Source of the DNA: Eretmocerus hayati
Taxonomy: Eukaryota; Arthropoda; Insecta; Hymenoptera; Aphelinidae
Assembly (NCBI GenBank): GCA_029851415.1
Contig: CM056742.1
Location: 63,374,454-63,438,453 of the forward strand
Direction: 5' to 3'
Length of the DNA: 64,000 bases
Shown: positions 33,161 through 43,778 of the stretch, one piece after another
Position numbering within the stretch: position 1 is the stretch's first letter
Layout: every line of letters starts with the position of its first letter
Translations under genes and position numbers: made by a program
Notes under the pieces: model-generated
The model's input: only the letters and a program-made list of their open reading frames with translations
The model's database searches: none
What the model was told of the DNA's origin: nothing

Positions 33161-33680
33161 CGCAAAAAAAAAGCGTTCAATTCCCCCCGGACGTTTGACG
33201 CACGCATTAGCTCCCGTAATATTTTGGTCAATCGAACCCTTTACTTTTCGCGTAAGAGGTGAATATAATTGTTCTGTAACATATATTCAGGTTACCAAGT
33301 TATCAATTCCGGTAATTCCGGAAAAGTAACGCAAACTCGTGTTACAGAGTCAATGTGACGCAGATTCTCGTTACAGTTTTACAACACTGAGAATTCCCGA
33401 GGAAGAGACGCATATGAACGTTACCATTTTAGGGCCGTCAATCATTCCGCGGATGTAACATTCAGAATCGTTACGTCTTTATAACTCTCGCCAATGTAAC
33501 AGTAGAGAACGTTACTTTCCGGGTAACGCATTTGTATTCTACAATTCAGTATATAAATCAGGGCAAAACAAGCCCCAGGGTCGGTCTCAATCAGTCTCTT
33601 TCACGGCACTGACGCGGACGCTCCCGTCAGTCACCCTCGTCGGCCTCGTCGCTGCTTCAGTGTCACCCCGGACGCGCCGG
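33161..33680. other. GTAAC/GTTAC-rich segment with a TATA-like box
   Basis: About ten GTAAC or GTTAC pentamers fall within 33290-33530. A TATA-like box (TATATAAA, 33550-33557) and a TCAGTCT initiator-like string at 33591 follow, so this may be an LTR or promoter fragment of another element. There is no ORF. Confidence 0.4.
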
Positions 33681-34805
33681 GAGGGGTATTACACATATCT
33701 TACACTTCCTACGTACGCTCGTACGTACGTTTCCTACGTTACCGAACAGAGAAAAGAGTAAACAAACCTAACCCAAAAAAGATATTTTTCGTCTGCAAAG
33801 AATGTTCAGAGGAGCTTTTGCTCAACTTATTCTTCAAATTAAGCAACAGCTCGGGCTCGAGACGTCATAAAATGATCAAGGACATGGAGCTCAAGCTAGT
33901 TTATTTCTTTCCAAGGTCCATTTTCTTCTGTGAGGTGTGAGGAGATAGTATTTCACATGTAACCTTGTTGCATGATGCTACATGTATAATGGTGAATGGC
34001 TTACGTGGGAGAAGTGTTCTTTGTGATGCAATTATGGTGATTATTCATGAATTTCAGGGTGCTGCTGCATTTCTCACACTCATCAAAGAGGTGATACATA
34101 TTGCCAGTTTAGTGCGAAGAAAGTTTGTTGTCATTCAATGTTCGTATTCAGGTTGAAAGTTGAATGCAGTTTTAAAAGTTCAGTTTACTAGTTAAGAAAA
34201 TTGTCCATCTAAATCTCAAACTGGTGGCTTGGTTGGAAATGGAAACTGCCTTCCTCACATCTCATTACTTTGAAGGCATCAAAAGCGATGGACCTCAAAT
34301 AATGGTGTTATTCATCACTCTACAGATGGACCAAATAACTTGTCAAAGATTGAGGTGCACTATCTTTCTTCGCGCTAAACTGACAAAGTGTATCACCTCT
34401 TCGATGAGTGTGAGTAATGCAACAGCACCCTAAAATTCATTAATAATCACCATAATAGCATCTCAAACTCCACTTTCCTCATGTAAGCCATTCACCATCA
34501 TATATGTAGCATCATGCAACAAGGTTACGAAATACTATCTTCTCACACCTCACAGAAGAAAATGGACCTTGGAAAAAAAACTAGCTTGAGCTCCATCTCC
34601 TTAATCATTTTATGACGTCTCGAGCCCGAGCTGTTGCTTAATTTGAAGAATAAGTTGAGCAAAAGCTGCTCTGATCATTTTTTGCAGACGAAAAATATCT
34701 TTTTTGGTTTAGGTTTGTTTACTTTTATTTCTTTTCGATAACGTAGGGAACGTACGTACGAGCGTACGGAGGAAGTGTAAGATATGTGTAATACCCCTCC
34801 GGGAC
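33681..34805. mobile_element. Fold-back element inserted near the Gypsy 3' end
   Basis: Inverted arms (about 33681-33990 and 34450-34805) begin GGAGGGGTATTACACATATC on both sides and include GAGCTTTTGCTCAACTTATT-like sequence and a GACGTCATAAAATGAT block. The centre has only small ORFs. The boundaries are uncertain because GGGG/CCCC bases on the flanks are ambiguous. Confidence 0.7.
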
Positions 34806-34833
34806 CCGTGTTATCCTCAGGATCCATCTCCTT

Positions 34834-35373
34834 GATGGACCGAGTTCGCGGCTACGCCTCCGGACCGGTGTAATCGGCGATTGAGTGTAGTGGTGTTCGA
34901 GTATCGCGCTTCGGATTCCAAGTCGCGATGGCACCTAGGAAGAGTTGAAATCATTTCTCGTCCTACGACTCAAAAAATTGCCCCAAGTGATTGCTCCACC
35001 TCGTAATGATTAACCGAACATGAAGTGCAAACTCGTCTTTGAACGATTGTGAATTCGGAGTGCGAACCTAGACTTTGACTCACTGTGACCTCATGGAACG
35101 CGGAAACTGCAGCCGTGCCCTTGGCAAAGTGGACCGTTTCGAGCGCCAGTGCGACGTGTACGGGCTTCGGCAAGCGAAACTCTCAGCCCGACGCGCCGCG
35201 CTCCAGGCCATCGCCGCGGATCAGAAGAAGACTGCTCCAACTGAGAAAAACTCGTCTCCGACCGTCGAGACGCGGGAGTGATCAAACTCTCATTGACGGG
35301 GATCCCGAGGAATCTTTCGCATATATCCCATCCAATTGAAATTTCTGCCGAGTGGATCAACGGGCAACTGTCA
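34834..35373 (+). repeat. 3' LTR of Gypsy element
   Basis: About 540 bp matching the 5' LTR and ending in CTGTCA. The LTR may extend left to TGTAATACCCC at 34791 if the 5' copy is truncated. Confidence 0.8.
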
Positions 35374-35470
35374 AAATCATTGCTTGAAATCTTGCATGTC
35401 GACAACGTATTCCATCCTGGAAGCGGATGAGGTCTTGGAAGACTTGAATCCTCATTCATATTACCCCCCA

Positions 35471-36949
35471 CTACTTTCTCAAGCGTGTTCTGATATCCCC
35501 ACTCGTAGAATTGTACTCCATGATTTTTTCGTGCAAAATCAAGCAGTAAGCAGACTTACCCTCAGGAAGATTATTTCTTGATTTGGATTCGAGGCGAATA
35601 TCTACCGCGGCCGTCTTCAACGACTCATTTTGCATACAGCAGTCTATAAAATAGAGGAGGATATTTTTCAAGAACTCCCGCTTGTTAAGCATAGGCTGTG
35701 GTTCTCTTACATAGTATGCCAATTGGAAGCTTGCATACATATCGTACGAAATTGAGTACTGATTCTGACCCATATTCGAATTCAAATTACCATATTAATA
35801 ACATTGCGAATTCAAGAAGGGCTCGATATTAGTGATATTGCAGTTATCGAATTATCTTGCATTCGCAACATTATGCCCTGCTCTATGTCACTGGAACGCA
35901 AGAATAACGTAACGAGGTTCTTCCAACTGATTCGAAGTTCTCACAGTCCAGACGTGTCTGGACGTGCTAGGAAGCAATGGATATCCGTAAAGTTCCCAAG
36001 TTCTGTAGGCAATCTGAAGGAATCCTACTCTTTTCATACTTGCGAAAAGGTTGAAGTTTTGTCTGGCCGATAGTATAACATATGGCATTCTCCGCTCAAC
36101 CAGGGTCAAAGTAGCCATGAAGTCTTCGTAAGTGACAGCGCTCCTGCTCCTGCTGCAGGGATCCCCTCGGGCATAATAGAGTTGATGTCATCTTCAGCTC
36201 TAACGAGAATGAGTTCGTGCTTCGCATTAATGACAATTTTTGAAAATCATTCGCAAAGCTCAAGATAGCACTCAAAGGTATAGATACGCCGAAATAACCA
36301 TTACACCGGCACACAAAGAAAGAAAAAGTATCTGTACTTTTGACCAGACCTGCTGTTCTCAATGTGTTTTGGCACGCTGAATCCGAATCTGAGGTCGGTT
36401 GGGCCCGACTACCTCTTGTTTTCGAGAAAACCGTGCTATTCTGCGCTATTTCCACGATTTCCACCGAATTTTTCACGATTTTCTCGAAAACAAGACGTAA
36501 GTAGGTCTGGTTAAAAGTACAGATACTCTTTCTTTTTTTGTGTGCCGGTGTTATCATCGGTTATAGATATAGTTTCATCCAATCCAGCCCATCCTGCGAT
36601 CTCCAATGATCTTATCTGCCTAGGCCTGTTGGACAACCAGCCTTCCATGATACTAGTTAAACCCACATTCTCACTCTTATCTACCTCCAAACCACCAATC
36701 TCATATCGAATTCTCCAAATAGAGAGAACCCCACAATTCACGAATTTAGTATAGGTTCATGCCCTTTCATCAGTCTTCGTGAGTTTTCCATACGCGTACT
36801 TTACTACGAGGGGGTAGAACACACAAGTTTTGATGTTGAATTCAGATGTGCAGTTCATCGTTGTTTCCGAGAGATGAATTTGTAGAAGGCTGATGCGCAT
36901 GAACCTCGTAATGCAAGACGGATTCGTCTGAGTCTGTGAGAGAGTACAT
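35471..36949 (-). pseudogene. Polinton major capsid protein, interrupted by a MITE
   Basis: I assign this as the double-jelly-roll major capsid protein from the order and character of several segments: GNNDELHI near the start, IRYEIGGLEVDKSENVGLTS before the MITE, SIPLSAILSFANDF after it, SWELYGYPLLPS-like TWELYGYPLLPS with RTSNQLEEPRYVILAFQ further on, and CCMQNESLKTAAVDIRLE near the end. The start ATG is at 36949. Stops and frameshifts occur in each section, and the MITE (36304-36550) splits the gene. The product cannot be made from this copy. The assignment rests on remembered family patterns and the gene neighbourhood. Confidence 0.82.
36304..36550. mobile_element. 247-bp MITE inserted in the capsid gene
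   Basis: Terminal inverted repeats start CACCGGCACACAAAGAAAG and are at least 40 bp long. TTA is found directly on both sides (36301-36303 and 36551-36553). A TTA target duplication fits the PIF/Harbinger group. The inner part is also partly palindromic (TTTTCGAGAAAA-like). No coding capacity. Confidence 0.85.
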
Positions 36950-36983
36950 CTGGAACGTCCTCCATTGCCATTGAATATACAAG

Positions 36984-37145
36984 TTATTTTCCACCAAAGA
37001 TTTTTACTCTGTAGCCCAGACTCTTCAGGTGCTGGATATTCTGCCATGTGAGCGCTTTGAAAGCGCGCTGACGAGTGATGTCCGGCCGACATATCGGGAC
37101 CTTTATATACCCCTCGCCCACCTTCTTATTGGACACTAACCCCAT
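36984..37145 (-). CDS. Small basic Polinton ORF (53 residues)
   Basis: An uninterrupted ORF from ATG 37145, overlapping the end of the upstream minor-capsid-like gene by ten bases (ATGGGGTTAG). It contains GEGYIKVPICRPDITRQRAF and ends shortly after LKSLGYRVK. It is small and positively charged, and comes between the minor-capsid-like gene and the major capsid gene, so a virion-associated DNA-binding role is possible but not shown. A TATA-like TATATAAAGG lies within its coding sequence, upstream of the capsid gene. Confidence 0.6.
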   Translation of the reverse strand: MGLVSNKKVGEGYIKVPICRPDITRQRAFKALTWQNIQHLKSLGYRVKIFGGK

Positions 37146-37790
37146 AATGACTGCAACAGTCGTTCGAACCAAGAAATTGGAGTCTCTCCTTTGAGAAGGA
37201 GTCTGACTGTGATTTCCCCACCTCAAAAGTTAATTAATCGACCGTCTTGATCGACAATCCGCATTTGCATGGAGTTCATACTCGTGGCTGTGACAGAGGG
37301 ATAAATTATCTGGCTGGGTCATTCCACTTTATATTCAGGTGCAACAGTTACGAAGGATTCGTGAATAGTGTGAACTGCTCTTCCGTTGAGATAAGCTCCA
37401 CCACTTATATTGCACTCAACTTGCAATGCATTGATTTTGAGTATATTTGAAGGTCTATCAGAAGCGTGATTCTTCCCTCGTTTCAATGAACGAGGTGCGA
37501 AGCCTAAAATTGTCGCAATAGAATCCGAGGGGCGGAAATCGATTCCCTTGTTACACTTGATTTCAGTTTGCAATGTGATGTAACTCGCCTTCAGACTCAA
37601 TGTGGTGTCTTTAGAATCCTGCTCGAGGATATAGCTCTCTCTTTTGGATAACTCGTAACTACCAGTCAGTATAACGATGACTTGATTGCGTGCCTATAAA
37701 CTATTCTGGTCGATATCAATGTTCGAAATCGAATGATATGTGAGCAATACAACTAATCCAAGAAAATGATCTTTCTGCGGAGATGATTCA
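37136..37790 (-). pseudogene. Polinton minor-capsid-like (penton-like) protein remnant
   Basis: The frame can be followed from FLGLVVLLTYHSISNIDI through GSYELSKRESYIL, GFAPRSLKRG, INALQVECNISGGAYLNG and MQMRIVDQDGRLINF, to a TAG at 37138-37136. It is closed by three in-frame stops: TAG near the N-terminal third and two TGA in the C-terminal half. No frameshift is needed across roughly 215 codons. I recognise it as a protein commonly found next to the capsid gene in arthropod Polintons; the minor capsid/penton role is the family inference. Confidence 0.7.
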
Positions 37791-37893
37791 TATATGCTCC
37801 AAGATGTGTTGATTCGCCTGAGAAACTCAGGGTCAATGATTCATCCATAACGAATGAACTCGAACTGATCGATATCCTCTCAACATCCTTCTT

Positions 37894-38292
37894 TTATTGT
37901 CCCCCAGCTAGGAGGGCCGGGCAGAGGTGCCCACAATTGTGTGTTCAAAAATCCTGGTACCTCTCGTGGTTGTACTCCATCGAATCGACTCCCAAGTAGA
38001 CCATCAGCTACAGCGGTGGCTGTAGGTCTCCAAAACTATCAAACTAGACCACCTCATCACCACATTTTCTATACGCAAACCAGTGCGTCCCTGGGCCATC
38101 GACGTCATCTAGATTAAGAATCGCACACTTTTTGGGCCACGGGCCGCCCGATGGTAGTCCATCGCGCATGAAAATCCGACGAAAGTATAGGATTCTCATC
38201 ATTTTAGCATACATTCTCAAATCCATATCACTCAAAGCGCGATCAGGCAAGTTTACTTTTTCGACTACGCTCTCACTCAAAAACCCGCTCAA
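37894..38292 (-). pseudogene. Polinton adenovirus-type cysteine protease remnant
   Basis: The segment carries the catalytic His context (NLDDVDGPGTHWFAYRK), an Asp context (FDSFGDLQPP) and the Cys context (NCGHLC), in the order of the adenovirus maturation protease family. All lie in one frame, interrupted by TAG at 38044-38046, then TAG, TGA and a final TAA at 37894-37896. A short N-terminal part may lie up to 38356 in another frame. The enzyme would cut capsid precursors; this copy cannot make it. Confidence 0.75.
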
Positions 38293-38378
38293 GACTTGTA
38301 CGGCCTCAGAAACAGTCCCATTCCCGTCTTGTGAGGTCTCAAGAATAGACCTTTGCCCATAGCAACAGTCTCCATGGT

Positions 38379-39065
38379 TTAATTGTGTCTCTTTCTCTCC
38401 TCCAACTCATTCTTAGCTGCCTTAGCATCATTTATGGCGTTGGCAGCTTCTGCAGCACCTCCCGCTAGAGCTCCGGTAGCGCTCGATCCCGCGAATAGAG
38501 GGACAAGATATAGTAGGTAGCCGCCCATTTCCTTGGGAGTCGGGAGAATGCGAGGAACTGAGGCCTTTTCACGACCTCCAGCTTTCTTGACAACGTCTCG
38601 AGTTCCTCTCAAAGCCGAGCTGATCAATATTCCAGACTTCGAGCTGGGTTTCACCGACCGCGTGGCTGCTTTGACTACTTCTCTGAATGGAAGACCCAAA
38701 CTCAACTTGATCTTAGCGTTCATCACATTCGTGACTGCGTAAGCTGCATTCTTCTCTCCCAATTTCGCATCCTTTGCTTTGACCCTTGCCCATGCTTTAG
38801 CCACGAGGACTTTATCTGATGCATTCCGGGCTTGGACATCTTCACGATTCTTAGAATAGGCTATGTCATGGTCGTGGCACGCAGCGTCCAACCCATTGAT
38901 ACTTTGATCTACACGAGCTAACCTCTCAGCCAACTCAGTCCCCAGCCCACATAATTGATAACCAGGAACATGAAGCTCGAGAGGCAATTTGTTCAGATTC
39001 GTATTGACGAGACGACGACCCCGTCTTACAGTCTTCTTCCTTTTACGATCTCCGTATATGATCAT
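38379..39065 (-). CDS. PLA2-like domain protein of the Polinton
   Basis: A 228-residue intact ORF. The N-terminus is strongly basic (RKRKKTVRRGRR). Residues 31-70 hold a secreted-type phospholipase A2 core: a calcium-loop-like YQLCGLGT, then a Cys followed by His66-Asp67 and Tyr70 (ACHDHDIAY), the catalytic HD pair and tyrosine of the family. The middle is Lys/Ala rich. A hydrophobic segment (YLLYLVPLFAGSSATGAL) lies near residues 182-200. In viruses with this domain it helps particles leave endosomes. It is open while most neighbours are broken. A TATA box lies 49 bp upstream of the start. Loop glycines differ from the consensus, so activity is uncertain. Confidence 0.8.
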   Translation of the reverse strand: MIIYGDRKRKKTVRRGRRLVNTNLNKLPLELHVPGYQLCGLGTELAERLARVDQSINGLDAACHDHDIAYSKNREDVQARNASDKVLVAKAWARVKAKDAKLGEKNAAYAVTNVMNAKIKLSLGLPFREVVKAATRSVKPSSKSGILISSALRGTRDVVKKAGGREKASVPRILPTPKEMGGYLLYLVPLFAGSSATGALAGGAAEAANAINDAKAAKNELEERKRHN

Positions 39066-39113
39066 CTTGCTTTGAAGTTGGAATACGACTAACGAATGCT
39101 CTTAGTTATCCAC

Positions 39114-39121
39114 TATTTATA
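39114..39121 (-). promoter_or_regulatory. TATA box upstream of PLA2-like gene
   Basis: TATAAATA on the minus strand, 49-56 bp upstream of the ATG at 39065. It lies in the 129-bp divergent region shared with the ATPase gene (ATG 39195, plus). Confidence 0.5.
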
Positions 39122-39194
39122 GTCCAGGCAGGGTATGAAAGCACTTTTTACATCACCTTGGACTCATTCTTTGGCTCGAGTCCGCTGAATAAAT

Positions 39195-39836
39195 ATGGAT
39201 TTCACGGAGCAAAGAGTAAAATTACCGGTAGCAAACTTCGATATTGATGAGCAGAAGAGAGTCGAGAGGCATGGAGATGTTTCACCCGTTAGTACTCATG
39301 CGGTCATCTGTGGCCCTCCAAACCCAACAAACTGTGGTGAGACAAATAGCCTCGTGATTCATCCAAATGGCTTGAAATTCGCCAACGTCTATCTGTATTC
39401 AAAATCTCTGAATCAGCCAAGATATAAATCTGGCAAGGCTGTCTTGGTATCCGTTGGAGGAACTGAGTTTTTCCCCACCAGTGAGCACGAGTCAATCATC
39501 ACACCAGATGAGGTACTCCCACAATCAATAATGATCTTTTATGACATCTGTGGTGAAAAACAGGACAGTGGAGGATCATTCTTCTGTATGGGTAGGCATA
39601 AAGATGTGGACTTTTTCTATCTATGCCAATCGTACGCGTACGTTCCAAAGCAGCTCGTCCGAGATGATTTGGATCTATTAGTGATCTTCAGACAAGATAA
39701 AACAAATGTACGCCATCTATATGATGATCATGTGAACTCGGACATGTCCCCAATTTTTTTTTTGAGAACCTTTGTTCCTCGTGCTGGGAATATGACAAGC
39801 ATAGATTTCTGGTCATTGACAAAGATAGACCACTGA
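39195..39836 (+). CDS. Polinton packaging ATPase, apparently inactive
   Basis: A 213-residue ORF with the layout of the FtsK/HerA-type genome-packaging ATPase. The P-loop position reads GPPNPTNCGET, with Glu where the invariant Lys is expected. The Walker B position reads SIMIFYDICGE, with Tyr replacing one acidic residue. Downstream motifs are well kept: FFCMGRHKDVDFFYLCQSY, PKQLVRDDLDLLVIFRQD, and HLYDDHVNSDM. The ORF is open, yet the ATP-binding changes argue that the copy decayed by substitution or lost ATPase function. A T-run at 39757 precedes a C-terminus that may be shifted in frame. Confidence 0.78.
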   Translation: MDFTEQRVKLPVANFDIDEQKRVERHGDVSPVSTHAVICGPPNPTNCGETNSLVIHPNGLKFANVYLYSKSLNQPRYKSGKAVLVSVGGTEFFPTSEHESIITPDEVLPQSIMIFYDICGEKQDSGGSFFCMGRHKDVDFFYLCQSYAYVPKQLVRDDLDLLVIFRQDKTNVRHLYDDHVNSDMSPIFFLRTFVPRAGNMTSIDFWSLTKIDH

Positions 39837-39873
39837 AGAAAAGTCGATATCGTAAAGGCTTCGATTGTTTTGC

Positions 39874-39881
39874 TATAAATA
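39874..39881 (+). promoter_or_regulatory. TATA box upstream of accessory gene
   Basis: TATAAATA, 33-40 bp upstream of the ATG at 39914. Confidence 0.5.
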
Positions 39882-39913
39882 TAGCTCGATCGCTATGATA
39901 ACACATTAGTACC

Positions 39914-40788
39914 ATGACAGCCATCAATATAGATGATCATCTACAACGAGAAGATGTCTTGCGATGACTTGTGGAAGCGAGAGATGCTGTAAGGAAGAAG
40001 TTTCATTCTTTGGAGCATGGACAAGATGATGCAGAGAGAACTCTGGCTGAAACGTTCAAACCCATCGTGACCCCTCTTGAGAATATCGTTACAAAGATGC
40101 ATACGCAACCTCATACGCAACCACTACCTCATCGAGTCAATGATACTCTACCAAATACATCTCATCTCAGTCAGTGATGAGTCTGAATATGACACTGTAG
40201 TCGGCAACACTTCAGCCGAAGGATCCAAACACGATAGAATATGAAGAGTACTCATCAAGTCTGAAAAAAAGATAACGTTGACAAACTATACGGAGTCCGA
40301 ATAGAAGGAGGGGTGACAATGCTTGGTAACTCTCCCACTAATTTCACTCAAGAGTCAATCATTCTCAACGGAACCGAGGACCCTAAAACGAATGGATTGA
40401 TGGGTTTACTATTCTTGGAGAATCCCTCTCACCATAGTAAGAAGGAATGAGACCGATATAAGGGCGTCGTAGAGGCTTCCAACGTTTACAAGAAGAATTT
40501 TGAGAAGAATGAGCCTCTTCGACGATTTAATTGTAAGAAGTTTACCAGAATTTCATCACCACTTCTTGGAAGTATAACGGGTTGACCAATCAGATCGAGA
40601 AATAATAAATCACTATTACCGAATTTGACGGTCACTAGACTTGGGAGTACAGTGGATTACGCGTATTGGGATGATCCCAACAAACTTGTTGAACGCCTTA
40701 AGGTACTCATGGCTGAAAGAAATGCTGGGAACCCGAGCCACGACAATGAGATATGATCTATCTTGGAAGAATTGCACGAGCGAGGATA
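39914..40788 (+). pseudogene. Polinton accessory protein, broken and cut by a TIR element
   Basis: The frame starts at ATG 39914, meets TGA at 39965, and continues with VEARDAVRKKFHSLEHGQDD, an alpha-helical charged N-terminus. After several frame changes the C-terminus is readable as VDYAYWDDPNKLVERLKVLM and ILEELHERG just before 40788. There the 2.95-kb TIR element starts; past its right end the frame reaches a stop within a few codons. I know the C-terminal pattern from proteins found in arthropod Polintons but cannot give it a function. Confidence 0.6.
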
Positions 40789-43740
40789 TACAATATGTAC
40801 CGGAATTAGTGTACATCCCGGAAGAACTGGGTGTTGGTGAGTTTGTAATTTCAATTGGTGAGATCAAGCGAGTTTGTAATAGTTTCCTGAGTTTGTCACT
40901 GTCGTGTGAGGAACCTTATTTTTCAGCGTTATATCAGTAACGCTTGGTATGTAATGCTTAACGGCTAGCATTACACAAAAGCGTTACATTGTGTATTCTG
41001 CTCGTTTATGGTTCCGAGGGGTGTGTTTGGCAGCTGCTCTAATGTTGATTATGAACCGAAAATTCTTTGCACGAGCTGTTGGCGTCGGAAAATCACAAAT
41101 TGAATCGGTCTTCGCGCGAAGACTTTCGCGAGACGCCCTACCAAATATTTTCAGGTACCGTCAAATTGGATAATTTCGGTACGGTTTCGGTACGTTCAAT
41201 TTTGTTTGGCTTGGCATTCCCATATGGGCGAATCTCAGGATTCAGGCGACTTTGTGATGACGAACTATTTCCTTCTTAGGAGACATGGTTTTCGACAAAT
41301 GAGGTCTTCCACTAGAAATTTTCAAAAATTACTCGTCCTTAACACTTTCGAATGCTTCTGAGGCCCATATCTTGCCTTAGCTCAATGATGCGGGATAAGT
41401 TGTGTGAGGAAAGTTGATTCATCGGCTGTCACAACGATTTCCAGATGCACGCCTTAGCTTGTAGGTCCAAGGGCGATAGATCAACCATCCTGGGGATCAG
41501 ATGGATGATTGATTGCACTTTGGAGAATTGAATTTTCTTTGCTTCACGGCCGTCCTTGCCGAGATGCGAGAGCTGATGGAGGTTGTTGGTATGTCACAAA
41601 ATCTCTGTCATTCTAAAGAATCGCTCTTGCTTACGATCCTGTTGTCCGGGCGATAGAAATGATGAAATTCTGGAGACGGGCTCGGATTCAACACGAAGGA
41701 ACCCATAAATCTAGCTAAGTCCCATTGATGTCATTAAATCCTGATGGCTGTTGTCACGATGGAAGGGAAAATTGCTTCTGCGTAATTTAGCCTTGAAAAT
41801 GTATGGGACATGAAAATGTGGACCCCGTTGCACCTGGAACTACGTGTAATCTGATTTCGAGGAGAACAGAAACGTATATACAAACTGCCTCCATCGTGGA
41901 CCCACCCTGGGAGGAATGCCAGGCTCATAAGAATTGAGATTTGACAGAAACGTGCTTTTTGGTCGTTGTGGAGTATCTTTATTTCGTAACAGAGGCCATT
42001 GGGGAGCGTCGTATAATGTTGATCGTGATTTCTTCTCAATTTTTCATACCATGGTCACCTCATTTCTGCGAGAAAGTATTCTCATGAGCATGATTGTAAC
42101 GCGAAGCCCCCATCTAAATGCATAGATTTTTCGTTATTCAACCGCGAGTACGCAGCGAAGCTACAAAATGAGTTACGTGACTATTTTATCATTGTTTGAG
42201 TACTACTTCACCCAAAAGAGGTTTGCCGGGTATGTCCTGCCATATTGACAATTTCCAAATTTTTCAACGAAAGTGGACTGAATTCTGAGATTCGCCCATA
42301 TCCATTGAAGGAAACCTACTCGTATTAGTAATCAGTGAATTGAAAGCTTACAGTCTCAGCTTTCGATTGACGAGTTACCAAGTTCAATTTGGGGTATCCG
42401 AGCAGGAGTTGTTACAAAATGAAAGCTGTTACAGAGCACTTACAAAATATTCCAATTCTACCCACACCATGCGGGGTAATCAGTTTTAATCATTCATCTT
42501 TCTTGTTATAAGCTGTTTGAAACATTTTAAAACCATATAGACCATCACTCGACTCGAGAAGAAATGAAAAAAGCTGCCATACAGAATCGAACCAAAGTTA
42601 CCCTGCCGCAATGCTTCTTACGGAGAGTGGGGTAACTTTGGTACGGTTTTTCAATGGTTTTTCCCTGATTTTTGATTCGTTAAAATTCCAAATGCTGTAG
42701 ATATCTGAATGTAATGATGGTTTCTTCAATATGGTGCTGAATGTGATCAAAATATACCGTTATTCACCGGTTGTTCGTTCTGGAACAGTTCTTGCCAGGT
42801 ACACTAATTGGACCACTTGCGTATCGCTGCTAAATCAGCCTCTTTGGAGAGAGCTTCAGAAAAGATCGACCACAATCATCTACCCGGAGTCTGCGGTGGT
42901 TGAACACATTGTTTATGTTTGTGTCGAGGGGAAAGAATAGGTTTTAGAGCGATAGATTCACTTACCTTGCCGGAAGCATCGTTAAAAGTCATTTTTCAGG
43001 GGTGTACCAAAGTTTCATCCACTGTACCAAAGTTACCCAATTCGACGGTACGCGAAGGCTTTGCGAACCTCCATCCTGAATATTTTCGCATATGCAAAGC
43101 GGATCTGATTTTGCGTGTGCAGATGATTTCTAGTACGCGTGCGCGGAGGCTTTTATACGAAGTACGAAGGCACCTTTTGTGACTCCCACAACACATAAAA
43201 ACACAAACTTGAACGCGAAAAACACTGCGTCGTTGCCTCCGTAGGAGCGCTCTTGAAATCATGTAATGCAGCTGCAACCACCAAAGATTCTAACCTGCCG
43301 AAGATCCAGATCTCACGAAAATGCCTCGATACGCACAGCACACCGAATTAATTCGTAATTTCCCGACGCCAACAGCTCGCGCGAAAAAATCAAGGTTCTC
43401 AATCAACATTAAACCGGCTGACAAATACACCCCTCCGAGCCATAACCAAACAGAATACACAATGTCACGCTTTGGTGTAATGCTAGCCGTTGAGCATTAC
43501 ACACCAAGCGTTACTGACATAACGCTAAAAAATACGTTTTTTCACTTGACAGTGACACAATTAGGGGATCTATGAGATGATTATTTGGTCTCATATATTA
43601 AACATCAGGGACGAAAAATCTACAAAATTACTCATGACTTAAGGAATCATTACAAACTCTTTCGATCTCACCAATCGGAATAACGAACCCACCGCTACCC
43701 AGTCCTTCTGGGATGTACACTAATTCCGATACATGTTGTA
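40789..43740. mobile_element. TIR element inserted at TA within the Polinton
   Basis: Both ends read TACAAYATGTAYCGGAATTA inward, with TA on each side (40787-40788, 43741-43742). Similarity between arms continues for over 450 bp, including GTGTAATGCT/AGCATTACAC palindromes and a GGTACCGTC-like stretch. The interior (41.3-42.9 kb) has no recognisable transposase; short ORFs look random. TA duplication fits the mariner/Tc or a related non-autonomous group. Confidence 0.78.
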
Positions 43741-43778
43741 TATACTGAGTGTTGATGTAATTTCGGCTCAGTTTCAAA

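Larger units (their letters stand above)
27666..35373 (+). mobile_element. Ty3/Gypsy LTR retrotransposon, decayed
   Basis: Direct repeats (27666-28202 and 34834-35373) flank a primer-binding site and gag, protease, RT, RNase H and integrase in Gypsy order. The pol frame from RT to the integrase C-terminus stays in one phase and is closed only by in-frame stops. A further insertion with inverted arms (33681-34805) lies before the 3' LTR. No target duplication could be read, because both outer flanks abut other elements. Confidence 0.88.

Noticed and set aside
33550..33597. TATA box plus initiator as a promoter
   Set aside because: The spacing of about 43 bp from TATA to the initiator-like adenine is longer than usual, so it is mentioned only within the region entry.
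34834..35339. Short ORFs within the Gypsy LTR (for example 35075-35281)
   Set aside because: Equivalent frames in the 5' LTR are not kept, so coding is not supported.
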